Below are positions 42,690 through 52,873 of a stretch of DNA of 64,000 nucleotides, piece by piece. The stretch is from Pseudooceanicola sp. HF7 (GTDB lineage: Bacteria; Pseudomonadota; Alphaproteobacteria; Rhodobacterales; Rhodobacteraceae). The DNA is taken from assembly GCF_011806405.1 (NCBI RefSeq), contig NZ_JAATOW010000010.1, positions 1 through 64,000 of the forward strand, in the 5' to 3' direction. The notes under the pieces are model-generated. The model did not search any database. It was given only the letters and a program-made list of their open reading frames with translations, and was not told the DNA's origin. The number at the start of each line of letters is the position of its first letter. Within the stretch, counting starts at the first letter, position 1. The position numbers were made by a program, and so were the translations under genes.

Positions 42690-43532
42690 TTGTGTCAAGC
42701 ATTCCAGGTGGCGCATCGAATTCGTATGCCCTTCTTCGATGGTCACGTCGGGGCAAGGGTTTTGGGCCGGTGAAAAGGCGTCGCCGTGCTGTGCGTTGCA
42801 ACGCACGGCGCAGGTATTGACTGAAGTGCGAGGAAGGCCCGAAAGGTACGTGCAGAGCGTTTGTGGCAGGGCCTGTCACGGCTTCTCTTGTGAAATCCGC
42901 CCTCAGACGAGTTCTCAAGCGATCCTTAACCTGAGCCTGCGATGTGTCCTGCGTCCGAGCGCGAACGAACACGTCCAAGTCAGGGACATCCTTAAGATGG
43001 CAGGCATCGTTGGTGGCTTCTCTTCTCAGCCAGAAAGCGAACAGAGAGGCCATCCGAACTTCGGGTCGCGAGGCGCGGCCTATGCCAAATTCTTCTCTTG
43101 CTAAAGCAAACTTCGCGCCTTCGTGCTCTTTGAAAGAGTTGGGCCTTGGATCGAAACCGGCGAGCCATAGGTGCTTGGCAAGCAGCGCGCCGCAAACGTT
43201 CTGGTGGTTCATTACGCGGCTCTTATTGGGCACCTCGCAGAGCAAGGCGGTAAATCGCCATAGCTTCGAGGCCCTCGCCTCATGATCTGCCATCTGCGCA
43301 GATACGCGACAGTCGATCATCTTTAGGGAGCTGGGCCGCTTGGCCTGCACATGCGTCATGACAGGCGGGTCAAAAGCCAATCCGTCGGCGACCTGCCGAT
43401 CAGTCGCCGCCGCTCGGGGATTGCTCCTGGTTTGCGCAGTCGCTCGACCAAACTGCCAGATTTGGCGGTTGGGAAATACAGTCAGAGCAGGGTTGTCTTG
43501 AGGAGAGAGCAAGGGCCACCTATAATATTCTG
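42690..43532. other. A+T-richer stretch without convincing genes
   Basis: Open frames exist on both strands (for example a minus-strand frame of about 300 codons ending in box 6), but none has recognisable domains, and the composition differs from the real genes of the window. I read it as a decayed gene or foreign insert. No inverted-repeat ends or transposase motifs were identified. Confidence 0.45.
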
Positions 43533-43557
43533 CGAACATTTGTTCACATGATAGATT
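43533..43557 (-). promoter_or_regulatory. IclR-regulon box 7 (no clear target gene)
   Basis: Read on the minus strand: TGAACA, AA, TGTTCG at the normal spacing; the first half-site is absent. A TATAAT (43521-43526, plus strand) lies beside it. Downstream sequence on either side has no recognised gene, so it may mark a lost transcription unit. Confidence 0.55.
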
Positions 43558-44257
43558 GTGAGGCAAGCTTTTTCAAAGGATCAGATTGCGGCGCCAGTTT
43601 CACCAGCATCCTCGGCATACACTTGGCGAACTTGAAAGCGTAGCGGTCTGCGGGGGCCACGTCATCGCCGCACATCAATCGGGCAACCCCGCTAAGACGT
43701 CGCTCGCGCCAACGACGATTGCGGTAGGCCAATCGAGACAACAGAGCTTCCTATCGCCTTGTCTCTTCCGCACCCTCACTAGTGCCGTAAGTGTGTCGGC
43801 CAAGCCATCTAAGTGTTTCCGGCGCAATGGGCGGTGGTCTGTGGCTTGGGTCTAAGTAGTGATCGGCCTCACTCAGGAGGATGACATGATCGCGCTTTGA
43901 CCTGGGGCGCCTAAACAGATTCGCCTTTGCCTACATGCCACCCATGCAGCCTGCACTAGAAGCCCAATATGTGGTCGCTCTCAGCTAGCAGACCTTCGCC
44001 ATCGCTGAGAAGGCCATGCGCGTACCGAGATAGGCATGTCCTCCAGGGTCGGGCGCTGCGACCGGGTGAGTGCCTCGTGGCTGAATAGATTCGTACATAA
44101 GTTCACTTTACTCGGGACTTCTTAGCCTTTTTTGTAAAGCGGTAGCTGCGGCTAATACCCTGGAGATAAGGCAGATATGCCATTCTGTAGAAGCGCCTTA
44201 GGGAGATTTGTCGAAAAAAATGTTGACCGATCTCTGCTGCGCAATCAAACTAAATAA
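43558..44257. other. Non-coding stretch upstream of the amino-acid transporter
   Basis: About 700 bases, A+T-richer, with only short open frames of no recognisable type. It looks like degraded sequence. TTGACC at 44223 may be part of the transporter promoter. Confidence 0.4.
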
Positions 44258-44282
44258 CGGACAAATGTCCGTATAACGAACA
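44258..44282 (+). promoter_or_regulatory. IclR-regulon box 8
   Basis: Read on the minus strand: TGTTCG, TTATA, CGGACA, TT, TGTCCG, a near-perfect copy. It is 43 bp upstream of the amino-acid-binding protein gene on the plus strand. Confidence 0.78.
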
Positions 44283-44325
44283 ATGCGTGCCCTACCAGCG
44301 CCGCAGTCCCGACAGGAGAGAGACA

Positions 44326-45132
44326 ATGAAAAACTGGCTTATCGCAGGCGTTGCAGCCCTTGGCCTGACCATGGGTGCAGCACCGCAGGTCGAGGCAAAG
44401 TCGCTTGAAGATATCCTTTCCGACGGCACCATCCGCATCGGCATCAACCCGAACTTTCCCAACATGAGCACCCGCGACGAGGATGGCACTTGGCAGGGGT
44501 TCGACATCGAGATTGGCGCGATGATCGCCGATAAGCTGGGTGTCGAGGTCGAATGGGTGCCCACCGAGACCGCGCAGCGCGTACCCTTTCTGGTCTCGGA
44601 TCGCATCGACGTTTCCATGGGCGCGCTCACCCGCAACTCCGAACGCGCCAAGCTGATCGACTTCACCGTGCCCCTGCACACAGAGGTTCTGGCCGTGCTC
44701 GCCACCGACAAGATCGAAGGCGAGACCTGGGAGGATTTCGACAAGGACGGCGTCGTGCTGGCGAACATGCGTGGCAACTGGACCGTCGGCTGGATCGAAG
44801 AGAACATGCCCAACGTGGAGATTGAGCTGGTCGACAGCATCGCCGACACAGTGCGCATGGTGGCGCAGGGCCGTGCCGACGCCATCGTCGAGAACGTCGA
44901 CTTCTTCATGGGCTTCACCAAGAACCACGAGAGCGTCAACTGGCGCGTGGTGCCGGAACCGATCTTCGTCGCCTATTGCGGGCTTGGCGTCAGCCAGGGC
45001 AATGAAAACCTGACCGAAGCGCTGAACATCATCCTGTATGACCTGCATTCCTCGGGCGCGGTCAAGGCCGTCTGGGAAGACAACTACGGCGCTCCCATGC
45101 TGCGTGAAGTGCCCGTCACCCCGTTCTTCTGA
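44326..45132 (+). CDS. Polar amino-acid ABC transporter substrate-binding protein (SBP family 3)
   Basis: Periplasmic binding protein of 268 residues with a Sec signal (about 1-24, ending VEA-K) and the family-3 fold: GTIRIGINPNFP, then GFDIEIGAMIADKLG and a central RVPFLVSDRID-MGALT region. Binds a polar amino acid or opine. The ATG at 44326 follows AGGAGAG. First gene of a four-gene importer operon. Confidence 0.9.
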   Translation: MKNWLIAGVAALGLTMGAAPQVEAKSLEDILSDGTIRIGINPNFPNMSTRDEDGTWQGFDIEIGAMIADKLGVEVEWVPTETAQRVPFLVSDRIDVSMGALTRNSERAKLIDFTVPLHTEVLAVLATDKIEGETWEDFDKDGVVLANMRGNWTVGWIEENMPNVEIELVDSIADTVRMVAQGRADAIVENVDFFMGFTKNHESVNWRVVPEPIFVAYCGLGVSQGNENLTEALNIILYDLHSSGAVKAVWEDNYGAPMLREVPVTPFF

Positions 45133-45148
45133 TCTTTTCGGATCCGAC

Positions 45149-45171
45149 GGGGCGCGGAGCTGCCGCGCCCC
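45149..45171 (+). promoter_or_regulatory. Stem-loop between binding-protein and permease genes
   Basis: GGGGCGCGG (45149-45157), loop AGCTG, CCGCGCCCC (45163-45171): perfect 9-bp stem, no T-run. Third case in the window of a strong hairpin directly behind a binding-protein gene. Confidence 0.65.
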
Positions 45172-45201
45172 AGTCCTTCCCAAGCACAGCCGAAAGCCTG
45201 C

Positions 45202-45879
45202 ATGGACTACAATTTTCAATTCAACGTCGTCTGGCGCAACTTCGACGCTTTGCTCAGCGGTGCGTGGCTCACCCTTCAACTTGGTGTCTTCGCGTTTTCA
45301 GCCGGTTGCCTGATCGGCCTTGTCGGCGCTGCCTGTCTCAGTTTTGCGCCCCGCCCCCTGCGCTGGCTGGTGCAGGCCTTCGTGATCTTCATCACCAACA
45401 CGCCTGCGCTGATCCAGATCTACTTCCTGTACTTCGGTCTGCCTGAATTCGGCATTCGCTGGTCCAACGAGGCCTGCGTCTTGATCGGCCTGACGCTGAA
45501 CGCGGGCGCCTACCTGACGATGATCCTGCGCGCCGGTTTCCTCTCGGTGCGCGCCAACGAAATGGAGGCGGGCGAGACCATGGGCTTGTCGCTGCCACAG
45601 CGCATCCGCTACATCGTCGTGCCGCATATCGCGAAGTCCATCTACCCGGCGCTGGCCAACTTCTTCATCGTGATCCTGGTCATGGGCACTTCGGTCGGTG
45701 CGGTGATCGGCGTTGATGAGCTGACAGGCCAGGCAATCAACCTGTCCACCGTGAACTATCGCTGGCTGGAATACTTCACCGTGGCGGCGCTGATGTATGT
45801 CGTGCTGACTTTCATCGCCTCGATCGGGCTGGCCTTGCTGGGCCGCTGGGCCTTCCGCGTCAAGGCGAGGATCTTCTGA
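45202..45879 (+). CDS. Polar amino-acid ABC transporter permease (1)
   Basis: HisM/HisQ-type inner-membrane permease of 225 residues, five or so helices, with the EAA loop (RANEMEAGETMGLSLPQRIR). Stop and next start overlap (TGATG). Confidence 0.9.
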   Translation: MDYNFQFNVVWRNFDALLSGAWLTLQLGVFAFSAGCLIGLVGAACLSFAPRPLRWLVQAFVIFITNTPALIQIYFLYFGLPEFGIRWSNEACVLIGLTLNAGAYLTMILRAGFLSVRANEMEAGETMGLSLPQRIRYIVVPHIAKSIYPALANFFIVILVMGTSVGAVIGVDELTGQAINLSTVNYRWLEYFTVAALMYVVLTFIASIGLALLGRWAFRVKARIF

Positions 45880-46542
45880 TGGACCGTATTCTGTCGCAAC
45901 TCCCCGACTTCTTCGCCTGGAAGAACCTCGTCCTGCTTGGGGAATCCGCGTTTCTGACCCTGTCGATGACATTGCTTGGCTGCCTGATCGGTTTCAGCCT
46001 GGCTCTGGTACTGGTCTACCTGCGCACTGCGCCCGGCCGATGGGCGCTGCCGCTCCGTGCCCTCTGCATCGCTTATGTTGAGATCTTCCGGCGCATCCCC
46101 TTCCTTGTGGTCATCTACCTAGTGTTATTCTTCATCCAGACGATCGCGTCTGATGTCTCGCTTTTCAGCATCGCGGTCATCTCGATCTGCATCTACGCCG
46201 TGGCCTATACCGCCGAGATCATCCGCGGCGGCATCGACTCCGTACCCCGCACCCAGATCGAAGCCGCCCAGACGATGAACCTCAGCCGGTTCCAGGCCAT
46301 GCGTCTGTGCATCCTGCCCCAGGCGTTGCCGGTCATCGTGCCGCCCGCCATCGCCTTTGCCGTCAGCTTCATCAAGGACACCGCGCTGGTCAGCCAGATC
46401 GGGGTGTTCGAGTTGACCTTTCGCGGCAAGGAGCTGAACAACCAGGGTTATTCCGGCGTCCTGGTCTTCGGAACCATCGCGCTTTGCTATTTCCTCATGT
46501 CCTTCCCCCTCAGCCTGCTTGGCCAACACCTGGAGAAACGAT

Positions 46543-47277
<735 letters not shown>

Positions 47278-47550
47278 ACGACCGCCGCTGTTACCGGCCC
47301 AAATCACATTGGCGCCCGCGTCGACCCCGTTCGCGCAGGGCCGGCGAGCTCTGGATCGCCCCCGTTGCCTTCATTGCCTGCCATCATGCGCGATCCCTGT
47401 GGCAGAACGGATTGATCGGCCCATCACCCCGCAGCTCTTGTTAGAGTTAGGCGGTATCGACTACCGGTCGATACCCTGTTCGAAGACGATCTGACGGCCA
47501 GCGGCCATCCGAGGCGACCGCTCGCTACAGCCCATGCGAATGCTTAGTCG

Positions 47551-47581
47551 AAAGAAAACGGGCCGCCCCAAGGGCGGCCCG
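47551..47581 (-). terminator. Intrinsic terminator of the OmpA-like gene
   Basis: CGGGCCGCCC (47559-47568) pairs with GGGCGGCCCG (47572-47581); on the minus strand TTTTCTTT follows. About 30 nt beyond the gene's stop codon. Confidence 0.85.
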
Positions 47582-47612
47582 ATCTTATTCTGTCCTCAGC
47601 TCTTAAGGCGTG

Positions 47613-49547
47613 TTAGCCGTTCAGAAGCGCGGTGACGCGGCGGACGGCAGCGCGGCGGTTGACCTCGGATGCAGAGGATGTCTGCACCTTAAGATCGCTT
47701 TCACCGTAGCCCTGCACCACCATGTTCTCCGGCGGGACGTCGAAGTACTCCGTCAGAGCCAGCGCAAGGCTTTCCGCGCGGCGGTCCGACAGGGCAAGAT
47801 TGTAGCTTGCCTGGCCAACGGCGTCGGTGTGACCTTCGACAAGGAAGACCTCGCCGGGGTTCTTGGCGATCATGGCCGACATCGCCTTGCCAAGTGCGGC
47901 CAAGTCGCGGGCCTCTTCCGGGCGGATCACGGCAGAGCCGGTGGCGAAGTTCACGCCCTCAACGGCGATTTCCGGCACCAGTTTGCGCACCGCGCCGATG
48001 TCCCGGATCTGGCTCAGCGAATAGGCGCGATCGGGATTGTAGGCTGCGCGCTCAAGCGCTGCTTCCAGATCGTCGACAGAGCCGTTCCGGTAATCGATGG
48101 ACTTGGTCTCGGCCTGCGGCAGGTCGCGCACGTTCACGGATTGGAAGGTTCGCGTGTCATCGAACAGGACGACTTGCTCACCGTTCGGCAGCACGCGCGA
48201 GCGGCGCAGCACGGTCCCGTCGGCGGCGCGCACAGTCACGATCTGCGTGCCGTCTTCGCGAGTCACGGTTGAGCGGGTGGAACCATCGTTGAACGCTTCG
48301 GTGCGCACATCGCTGCCCGGCTGACGCAGCAGGGTGTCGTCATCCTTCAGCAGAACATAGCGGCCATCGTCCTGTTCCAGAACCACGCGGTCACCGGAGT
48401 TGCTGACCACCTTGTCGCCGTTGTTCAGCAGCGAGCCGACAGCGTAAGCACCAAGGCCTGCCAGAGCAGCTTTGCCTATGGTTTCAAAGACTTCGCTGCC
48501 CTTATCCTCTGACGTGGATTCATTCACCTTGGTGGAGAATTCCTCGTCCGAGGAGCGCGCGGTCTCTTCGGTCACGGTTTCGGTCACCACGTCTTCTGCC
48601 TCTGCATCGGCGGCAGCGGCTGCGGAGGTGACGCGCTCTTCCTGGCGGCTTTCCTGGCTGGCGGCTTCAGCTTCGGCCTTGGCGCGCTGCTCTTCTTCCG
48701 TCAGGGGCGTCGCCTCTTCGGCAGCGGACTGATCGCTGGCTTCAGCGGTCGCGCTATCCTCGGTTGCTGCCTCATCGGCCGTGACTTCGGTGGTCGCCTC
48801 GGCCTCTACTGCAGTGTCGTCTTCGGCGGCAGTCACCTGTTCCTGAGTGAGTTCGGTTTCGGTGGCGGCAGGATCTTCCTTGGGCTGCTGAGCTTGCTCA
48901 ACGGCTTCGGTCTCGGGCGGGCGCGGGGTCGTTTCCGGTGCGGCATCGCCTGTGTCGCCAATCTCACCAGAGGCTTCAGACGTGGTGTCGGCCTCGGCAG
49001 CATCGCCAGTTGCTGCGTCGGTCTCCGCGGCAATCTGGGACGGATCCTTGGGCTTCGGCGAGGTTTCGGCGGCAGACGGCGCGTCGGCTTCAGCCTGAGT
49101 GGTGCCTTCGCTGGTCACCGGGTCTTCTTCGGTAGCGGGAGATTCTGCTGCTTGAGCGCCTGCAGGCTGCTCATCGGTGGCGGTTGCAGCCGTATCAGCG
49201 GGTGCATCGGCCTGCGGAGCTTCTTGCGCCGTGTCCTGAGCGGCCTCAGCCTCGGGGGCTTCAGTTGCGGGAACCTCAGCAGTTTCAGCTCCGGCCTCCG
49301 GCTCTGCCTCCTGCACCGTTTCGGCAACGGCGTCGTCAAGCGCCTGTTTCTGGGCGGCCTCTGCCTGCTCTTCCAGCAGCTTCTGGCGCTCCTCTGGCGT
49401 CAAATCTGCAAGGTTGGGGTCGATCTGGCCTTCTGCCTGAACCTGCGCCTGCCCGGTGGCATCTGCCTGGGCAAGAACAGGGCCGGGAAGGGCGACGGTA
49501 ATGCTGAGCGCGATTGCGGTCGTGCTTTTCAGAATCCTGCGGGTCAT
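47613..49547 (-). CDS. OmpA-family outer-membrane protein with long acidic Ala/Glu/Thr-rich region
   Basis: 644 residues: signal peptide (about 1-26, ending VLA-Q), a long low-complexity part rich in Ala, Glu, Thr and Pro (about 30-340), a middle region with repeated short beta motifs, and a C-terminal OmpA peptidoglycan-binding domain (about 530-644; NFATGSAVIRPE, VEGHTDAVG, LSDRRAESL). There is no N-terminal beta barrel, so it is probably a periplasmic or surface protein anchored to the cell wall. ATG at 49547 follows GGAGGAAAGG. Confidence 0.85.
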   Translation of the reverse strand: MTRRILKSTTAIALSITVALPGPVLAQADATGQAQVQAEGQIDPNLADLTPEERQKLLEEQAEAAQKQALDDAVAETVQEAEPEAGAETAEVPATEAPEAEAAQDTAQEAPQADAPADTAATATDEQPAGAQAAESPATEEDPVTSEGTTQAEADAPSAAETSPKPKDPSQIAAETDAATGDAAEADTTSEASGEIGDTGDAAPETTPRPPETEAVEQAQQPKEDPAATETELTQEQVTAAEDDTAVEAEATTEVTADEAATEDSATAEASDQSAAEEATPLTEEEQRAKAEAEAASQESRQEERVTSAAAAADAEAEDVVTETVTEETARSSDEEFSTKVNESTSEDKGSEVFETIGKAALAGLGAYAVGSLLNNGDKVVSNSGDRVVLEQDDGRYVLLKDDDTLLRQPGSDVRTEAFNDGSTRSTVTREDGTQIVTVRAADGTVLRRSRVLPNGEQVVLFDDTRTFQSVNVRDLPQAETKSIDYRNGSVDDLEAALERAAYNPDRAYSLSQIRDIGAVRKLVPEIAVEGVNFATGSAVIRPEEARDLAALGKAMSAMIAKNPGEVFLVEGHTDAVGQASYNLALSDRRAESLALALTEYFDVPPENMVVQGYGESDLKVQTSSASEVNRRAAVRRVTALLNG

Positions 49548-49760
49548 CGTCTTTCCTTTCCTCCACCACCTGGGCGGTCTTCCCAATCACAACGCGCGGA
49601 AAGGCATGACGGTTCACGCTATTGCACAGCCCTATGGCGGGTTGTCGCCTATGACGCGCGCAAGTCTCTGAAAAGGATATGGATTTCGGAATGTGACCTG
49701 AGGGTCTGATGGCTTTGGACCCGGAACCGAAGGTATCGTGCTTGCGACTTGCAGTCCCAA

Positions 49761-49802
49761 AAACACTTGGGCCCGGAACGCGTAAGTCGCATTCCGGGCC
49801 CA
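49761..49802 (-). terminator. Terminator of the Mrp antiporter operon
   Basis: TGGGCCCGGAA (49768-49778) and TTCCGGGCCCA (49792-49802) form a perfect 11-bp stem. On the minus strand AAGTGTTTTT follows. It lies 36 bp beyond the mrpG stop. Confidence 0.8.
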
Positions 49803-49837
49803 GGTCATCGTCATCTAAACCGCCTTCGCGGCCAGGC

Positions 49838-50218
49838 TCAGCCTTGAATGCTGTCGGCCACGTTGGGCGGGCTATCGTTGGTCGCCCAGCCCTTCTTGCC
49901 GTCCGTTTCCGGGAGCGCGATCTTGCCCTTCTTCTCGATCAGCAGCGTCTTGGCGATGAAGTTGGCCGAGACGGGAGCGGTCAGGAACAGGAAGAGCGTG
50001 ATCAGAAGCTCATGAAAGCTGAGAGAGCCTTCGATGAAATAGAAGTAGATCATGGAGGCGACAAGCACGCCGCCGACGCCCAGCGTCGTCGCCTTGGTGG
50101 GCGCATGAAGGCGCTGCATCGTGTCACGCAGCTTGAGTAGGCCAAAAGAGCCGACAAGCCCGAAGATTCCTGCGATCACAAGGCAAAAGGTAACAAGGAT
50201 TTCTGCGATCTGGTCCAT
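49838..50218 (-). CDS. mrpG: Mrp Na+/H+ antiporter subunit G
   Basis: Small membrane protein of 126 residues with three helices and the MnhG/PhaG motif KLRDTMQRLHAPTKATTLG. Essential small subunit of the Mrp complex. Last gene in the operon. Confidence 0.92.
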   Translation of the reverse strand: MDQIAEILVTFCLVIAGIFGLVGSFGLLKLRDTMQRLHAPTKATTLGVGGVLVASMIYFYFIEGSLSFHELLITLFLFLTAPVSANFIAKTLLIEKKGKIALPETDGKKGWATNDSPPNVADSIQG

Positions 50219-50227
50219 TGTCCGCTC

Positions 50228-50497
50228 CTATTCGATGATGTCGCCGCGCAGGACGAAGCGGCAATAGGCTACGGTTGAAACAAAGCCGACCATGGCCACC
50301 AGCATGGCGGCCTCGAAGTACATCTCTGTGCCGTTGCGGATCCCGTATAGCACTAGAAGGGCGATGACGTTGATCACCATGGTGTCGAGCGCCAGGATCC
50401 GGTCCGCCGAGTTCGGCCCCTTGACGATCCGCCAGAGGTTCATCAGCAGGCCAAGCCCGAAGCAGGCGATGGCGAAAGCAACTGCAATGGCAATCAT
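50228..50497 (-). CDS. mrpF: Mrp Na+/H+ antiporter subunit F
   Basis: 89-residue membrane protein with MnhF motif GPNSADRILALDTMVINVIA and three helices. Its start overlaps the mrpE stop (ATGA). Confidence 0.92.
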   Translation of the reverse strand: MIAIAVAFAIACFGLGLLMNLWRIVKGPNSADRILALDTMVINVIALLVLYGIRNGTEMYFEAAMLVAMVGFVSTVAYCRFVLRGDIIE

Positions 50498-50985
50498 TGG
50501 AAGATCTCCTTCAGCCGGCGTTCGTAGCGGTTCTTGATATCGTCCCGCGTGCCCTCGGGATCATCGGTGTGCAGGCAATGCACCAGGATCTCGCTGGCGT
50601 CGGCCGACAGCATGGCAGAGACTGTGCCCGGAGTCATGGTGATCGTCCCCGCCAGAACCGTGATCGCCTCGGGCGAGGTCAGCTCCATCGGAACGACCAC
50701 CCAACAGGTTTTCAGGTCGGCGTTGCGTTTGAACAGGATGATCATTGCCACTTGGACGTTGGCCACGACGATGTCCCAAAGCACCACGAGGATGTATTCG
50801 ATCACCTTGAGGGGCCGGCGGACCCTGGCCTGGTTGGGCCAGTAAGGGCCGGTCAGTGCCGGCACCAGAACGCCCAGGATCGCCCCCAGGATGAGGTTGC
50901 CGAGCGAGTAGTGGTTGACCAGCATCAGCCAGACAAGAACCAGGCTGATGCTTAGAAGCGGGTGCGGGATCAGACGTTTAAGCAT
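50494..50985 (-). CDS. mrpE: Mrp Na+/H+ antiporter subunit E
   Basis: 163-residue membrane protein. The ATG at 50985 directly follows the mrpD stop (one-base gap). Motif ITMTPGTVSAMLS is typical of MnhE. Confidence 0.92.
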   Translation of the reverse strand: MLKRLIPHPLLSISLVLVWLMLVNHYSLGNLILGAILGVLVPALTGPYWPNQARVRRPLKVIEYILVVLWDIVVANVQVAMIILFKRNADLKTCWVVVPMELTSPEAITVLAGTITMTPGTVSAMLSADASEILVHCLHTDDPEGTRDDIKNRYERRLKEIFQ

Positions 50986-50986
50986 C

Positions 50987-52513
50987 TCAGCCTTCCTCTC
51001 CGGTGCCCAGGACCGCGCCGATGTAATCACTGCGTTCGAACAGCTGGACAGAGGTCGCTTCCAGGTAGTTGGTCGTCGGTCCTGCCAGCACGGCCAGCAG
51101 CCCCAGAAGAAGCAGCGCGGTCAACGCCGGCATGACCTCCATCGCGCGGGCGGCGGGCGGCGGGACGGTGCCTTCCGGCAGGTCGGGGACGGGCTCTGCG
51201 GTGGATTTCCAGAACAGCATGCTGCCGGCGCGGGCAAAGCCCACGATGGTCAGCAGGGAGCCGGTCAGCACCGCGACCCAGGCCCAGACGATAAGGTCCG
51301 GCTGGCGGATGGTGTCCAGGATCAGAAGCTTGCCAAGGAACCCGCTGAGCGGCGGCATCCCCGCTACGGCAATTGCCGCGCCGAAGAAGAGTGCCGAGAA
51401 CAGGCCGTTCTGCACCGTGACCGGCATTGCTTGCAGGTTGTCCGTGCCGCGCCGGGTGATCACCAGATCGGCGACAAGGAACAGCGCCGCGGCGGCAAGG
51501 GTGGAATGTACCAGGTAGTAGAGCGCGGCGGTCGTGGCCTCGGGCGTGAAGACCGCCACGGCGACCATCAGCGTACCCATCGACCCGACGACAGAGAAAC
51601 CCGCCAGCGGCATCAGGCGCCGAGCGCCCAACACGCCGATGCCACCCAGGGCGATGGTCACGATGGCCGCCGGGAACAGCCAGTCCCCGATCATGCCGTC
51701 CAGTGCCGGCATGTCCGGACCGAAGACCACCGTGTGGATGCGGATGATCGCGTAGGCGCCGACCTTGGTCATGATGGCAAAGAGCGCGGCAACCGGGGCG
51801 GGCGCATTCGCATAGCTGGCCGGCAGCCAGAATTGCAGCGGGAAGAGCGCGGCCTTGATGGCGAAGACCACCATCAGCAGCATGGCGGCAACTCGGACCA
51901 GGCCGGCTTCCTCGGGCGGGATCTCTGCCACGCGCACGGCCAGATCAGCGATGTTCAGTGTCCCGACAGAGGCATAGAGCGTCCCGAGTGCAAAGAGGAA
52001 CAGGGTGGAGCCGGCAAGGTTCATGACCACGTATTGCAGCCCGGCTTGAAGCCGTTCCTTGCCGCCCGAATGGATCATGAGCCCGTAGGAGGCGATCAGC
52101 AGAACTTCGAAGAAGACGAAGAGGTTGAAGGCATCCCCGGTCAGGAAGGCTCCGCAGATGCCCATCAGCTGGAACTGGAACAGCGCGTGGAAATGCCGCC
52201 CCTTGTTGTCCCAGCCGGTGGCGACCGCGTGGATCACGACCAGCACGGCCAGCACCGCTGTCAGGAAGACCATCATCGCGGAAAGGCGGTCCAGCACCAG
52301 CACGATGCCGAAGGGCGCGGCCCAGTCGCCCAGGAAATAGACCTCTGTTTCTCCGCTGCTGGCAGAGATCAGAAGACCGGTTGCGATGCCGGCAAGCAGA
52401 AGCGTGCCGGCGACCGAGGCGATGCGCGCCAGGGTGATGTCGTGCCGCATGACATAGCCGATCAGCGGCGCCAGCAGGGCTGGCAGCAGGACAGGAGCGA
52501 TGATCCAGTTCAT
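50987..52513 (-). CDS. mrpD: Mrp Na+/H+ antiporter subunit D
   Basis: 508-residue polytopic protein of the NuoM/MrpD family; conserved proton-channel sequence around FVFFEVLLIASYGL and ALFPLQFWLPASYANAPAPV. Overlaps mrpC by four bases. Confidence 0.92.
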   Translation of the reverse strand: MNWIIAPVLLPALLAPLIGYVMRHDITLARIASVAGTLLLAGIATGLLISASSGETEVYFLGDWAAPFGIVLVLDRLSAMMVFLTAVLAVLVVIHAVATGWDNKGRHFHALFQFQLMGICGAFLTGDAFNLFVFFEVLLIASYGLMIHSGGKERLQAGLQYVVMNLAGSTLFLFALGTLYASVGTLNIADLAVRVAEIPPEEAGLVRVAAMLLMVVFAIKAALFPLQFWLPASYANAPAPVAALFAIMTKVGAYAIIRIHTVVFGPDMPALDGMIGDWLFPAAIVTIALGGIGVLGARRLMPLAGFSVVGSMGTLMVAVAVFTPEATTAALYYLVHSTLAAAALFLVADLVITRRGTDNLQAMPVTVQNGLFSALFFGAAIAVAGMPPLSGFLGKLLILDTIRQPDLIVWAWVAVLTGSLLTIVGFARAGSMLFWKSTAEPVPDLPEGTVPPPAARAMEVMPALTALLLLGLLAVLAGPTTNYLEATSVQLFERSDYIGAVLGTGEEG

Positions 52514-52872
52514 TGTGCGTCGGGCTCCCCGCTCAGGGCGTCTTCGTCTTCATGGATGTCCAGCTTGTCGTTCCCGCGCTCCAGGTAGGCCCCAAGGGAG
52601 ACCATCACCAGCACGGCCGTCATCCCGAAGGAAATCACGATGGCGGTCAGCACCAGCGCCTGCGGCAGCGGGTCGGTGTAGCCCGCGATCCCGTCACCAT
52701 GCAGGATCGGCGGCTCATCCACGGTAAGCCCGCCGGAAGAGAAGATGAACAGGTTCACCGCGTAGGAGAGCAGGGCCAGGCCCAGGATCACGGCAAAGGC
52801 ACGCAGGCGCAGGATCAGGTAGACCCCCCCGGCGGTCAGCGTGGCGATGGAGCTTGCAATGACGATCTCCAT
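52510..52872 (-). CDS. mrpC: Mrp Na+/H+ antiporter subunit C
   Basis: 120-residue NuoK-like subunit with three helices. It starts one base after the mrpA stop. Confidence 0.92.
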   Translation of the reverse strand: MEIVIASSIATLTAGGVYLILRLRAFAVILGLALLSYAVNLFIFSSGGLTVDEPPILHGDGIAGYTDPLPQALVLTAIVISFGMTAVLVMVSLGAYLERGNDKLDIHEDEDALSGEPDAQ

Positions 52873-52873
52873 G

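Noticed and set aside
42658-43566. Minus-strand open frame of about 300 codons between boxes 6 and 7
   Set aside because: No recognisable motif, it runs into box 6, and competing frames on the other strand are equally long. I list the region as non-coding or decayed instead of calling a gene.
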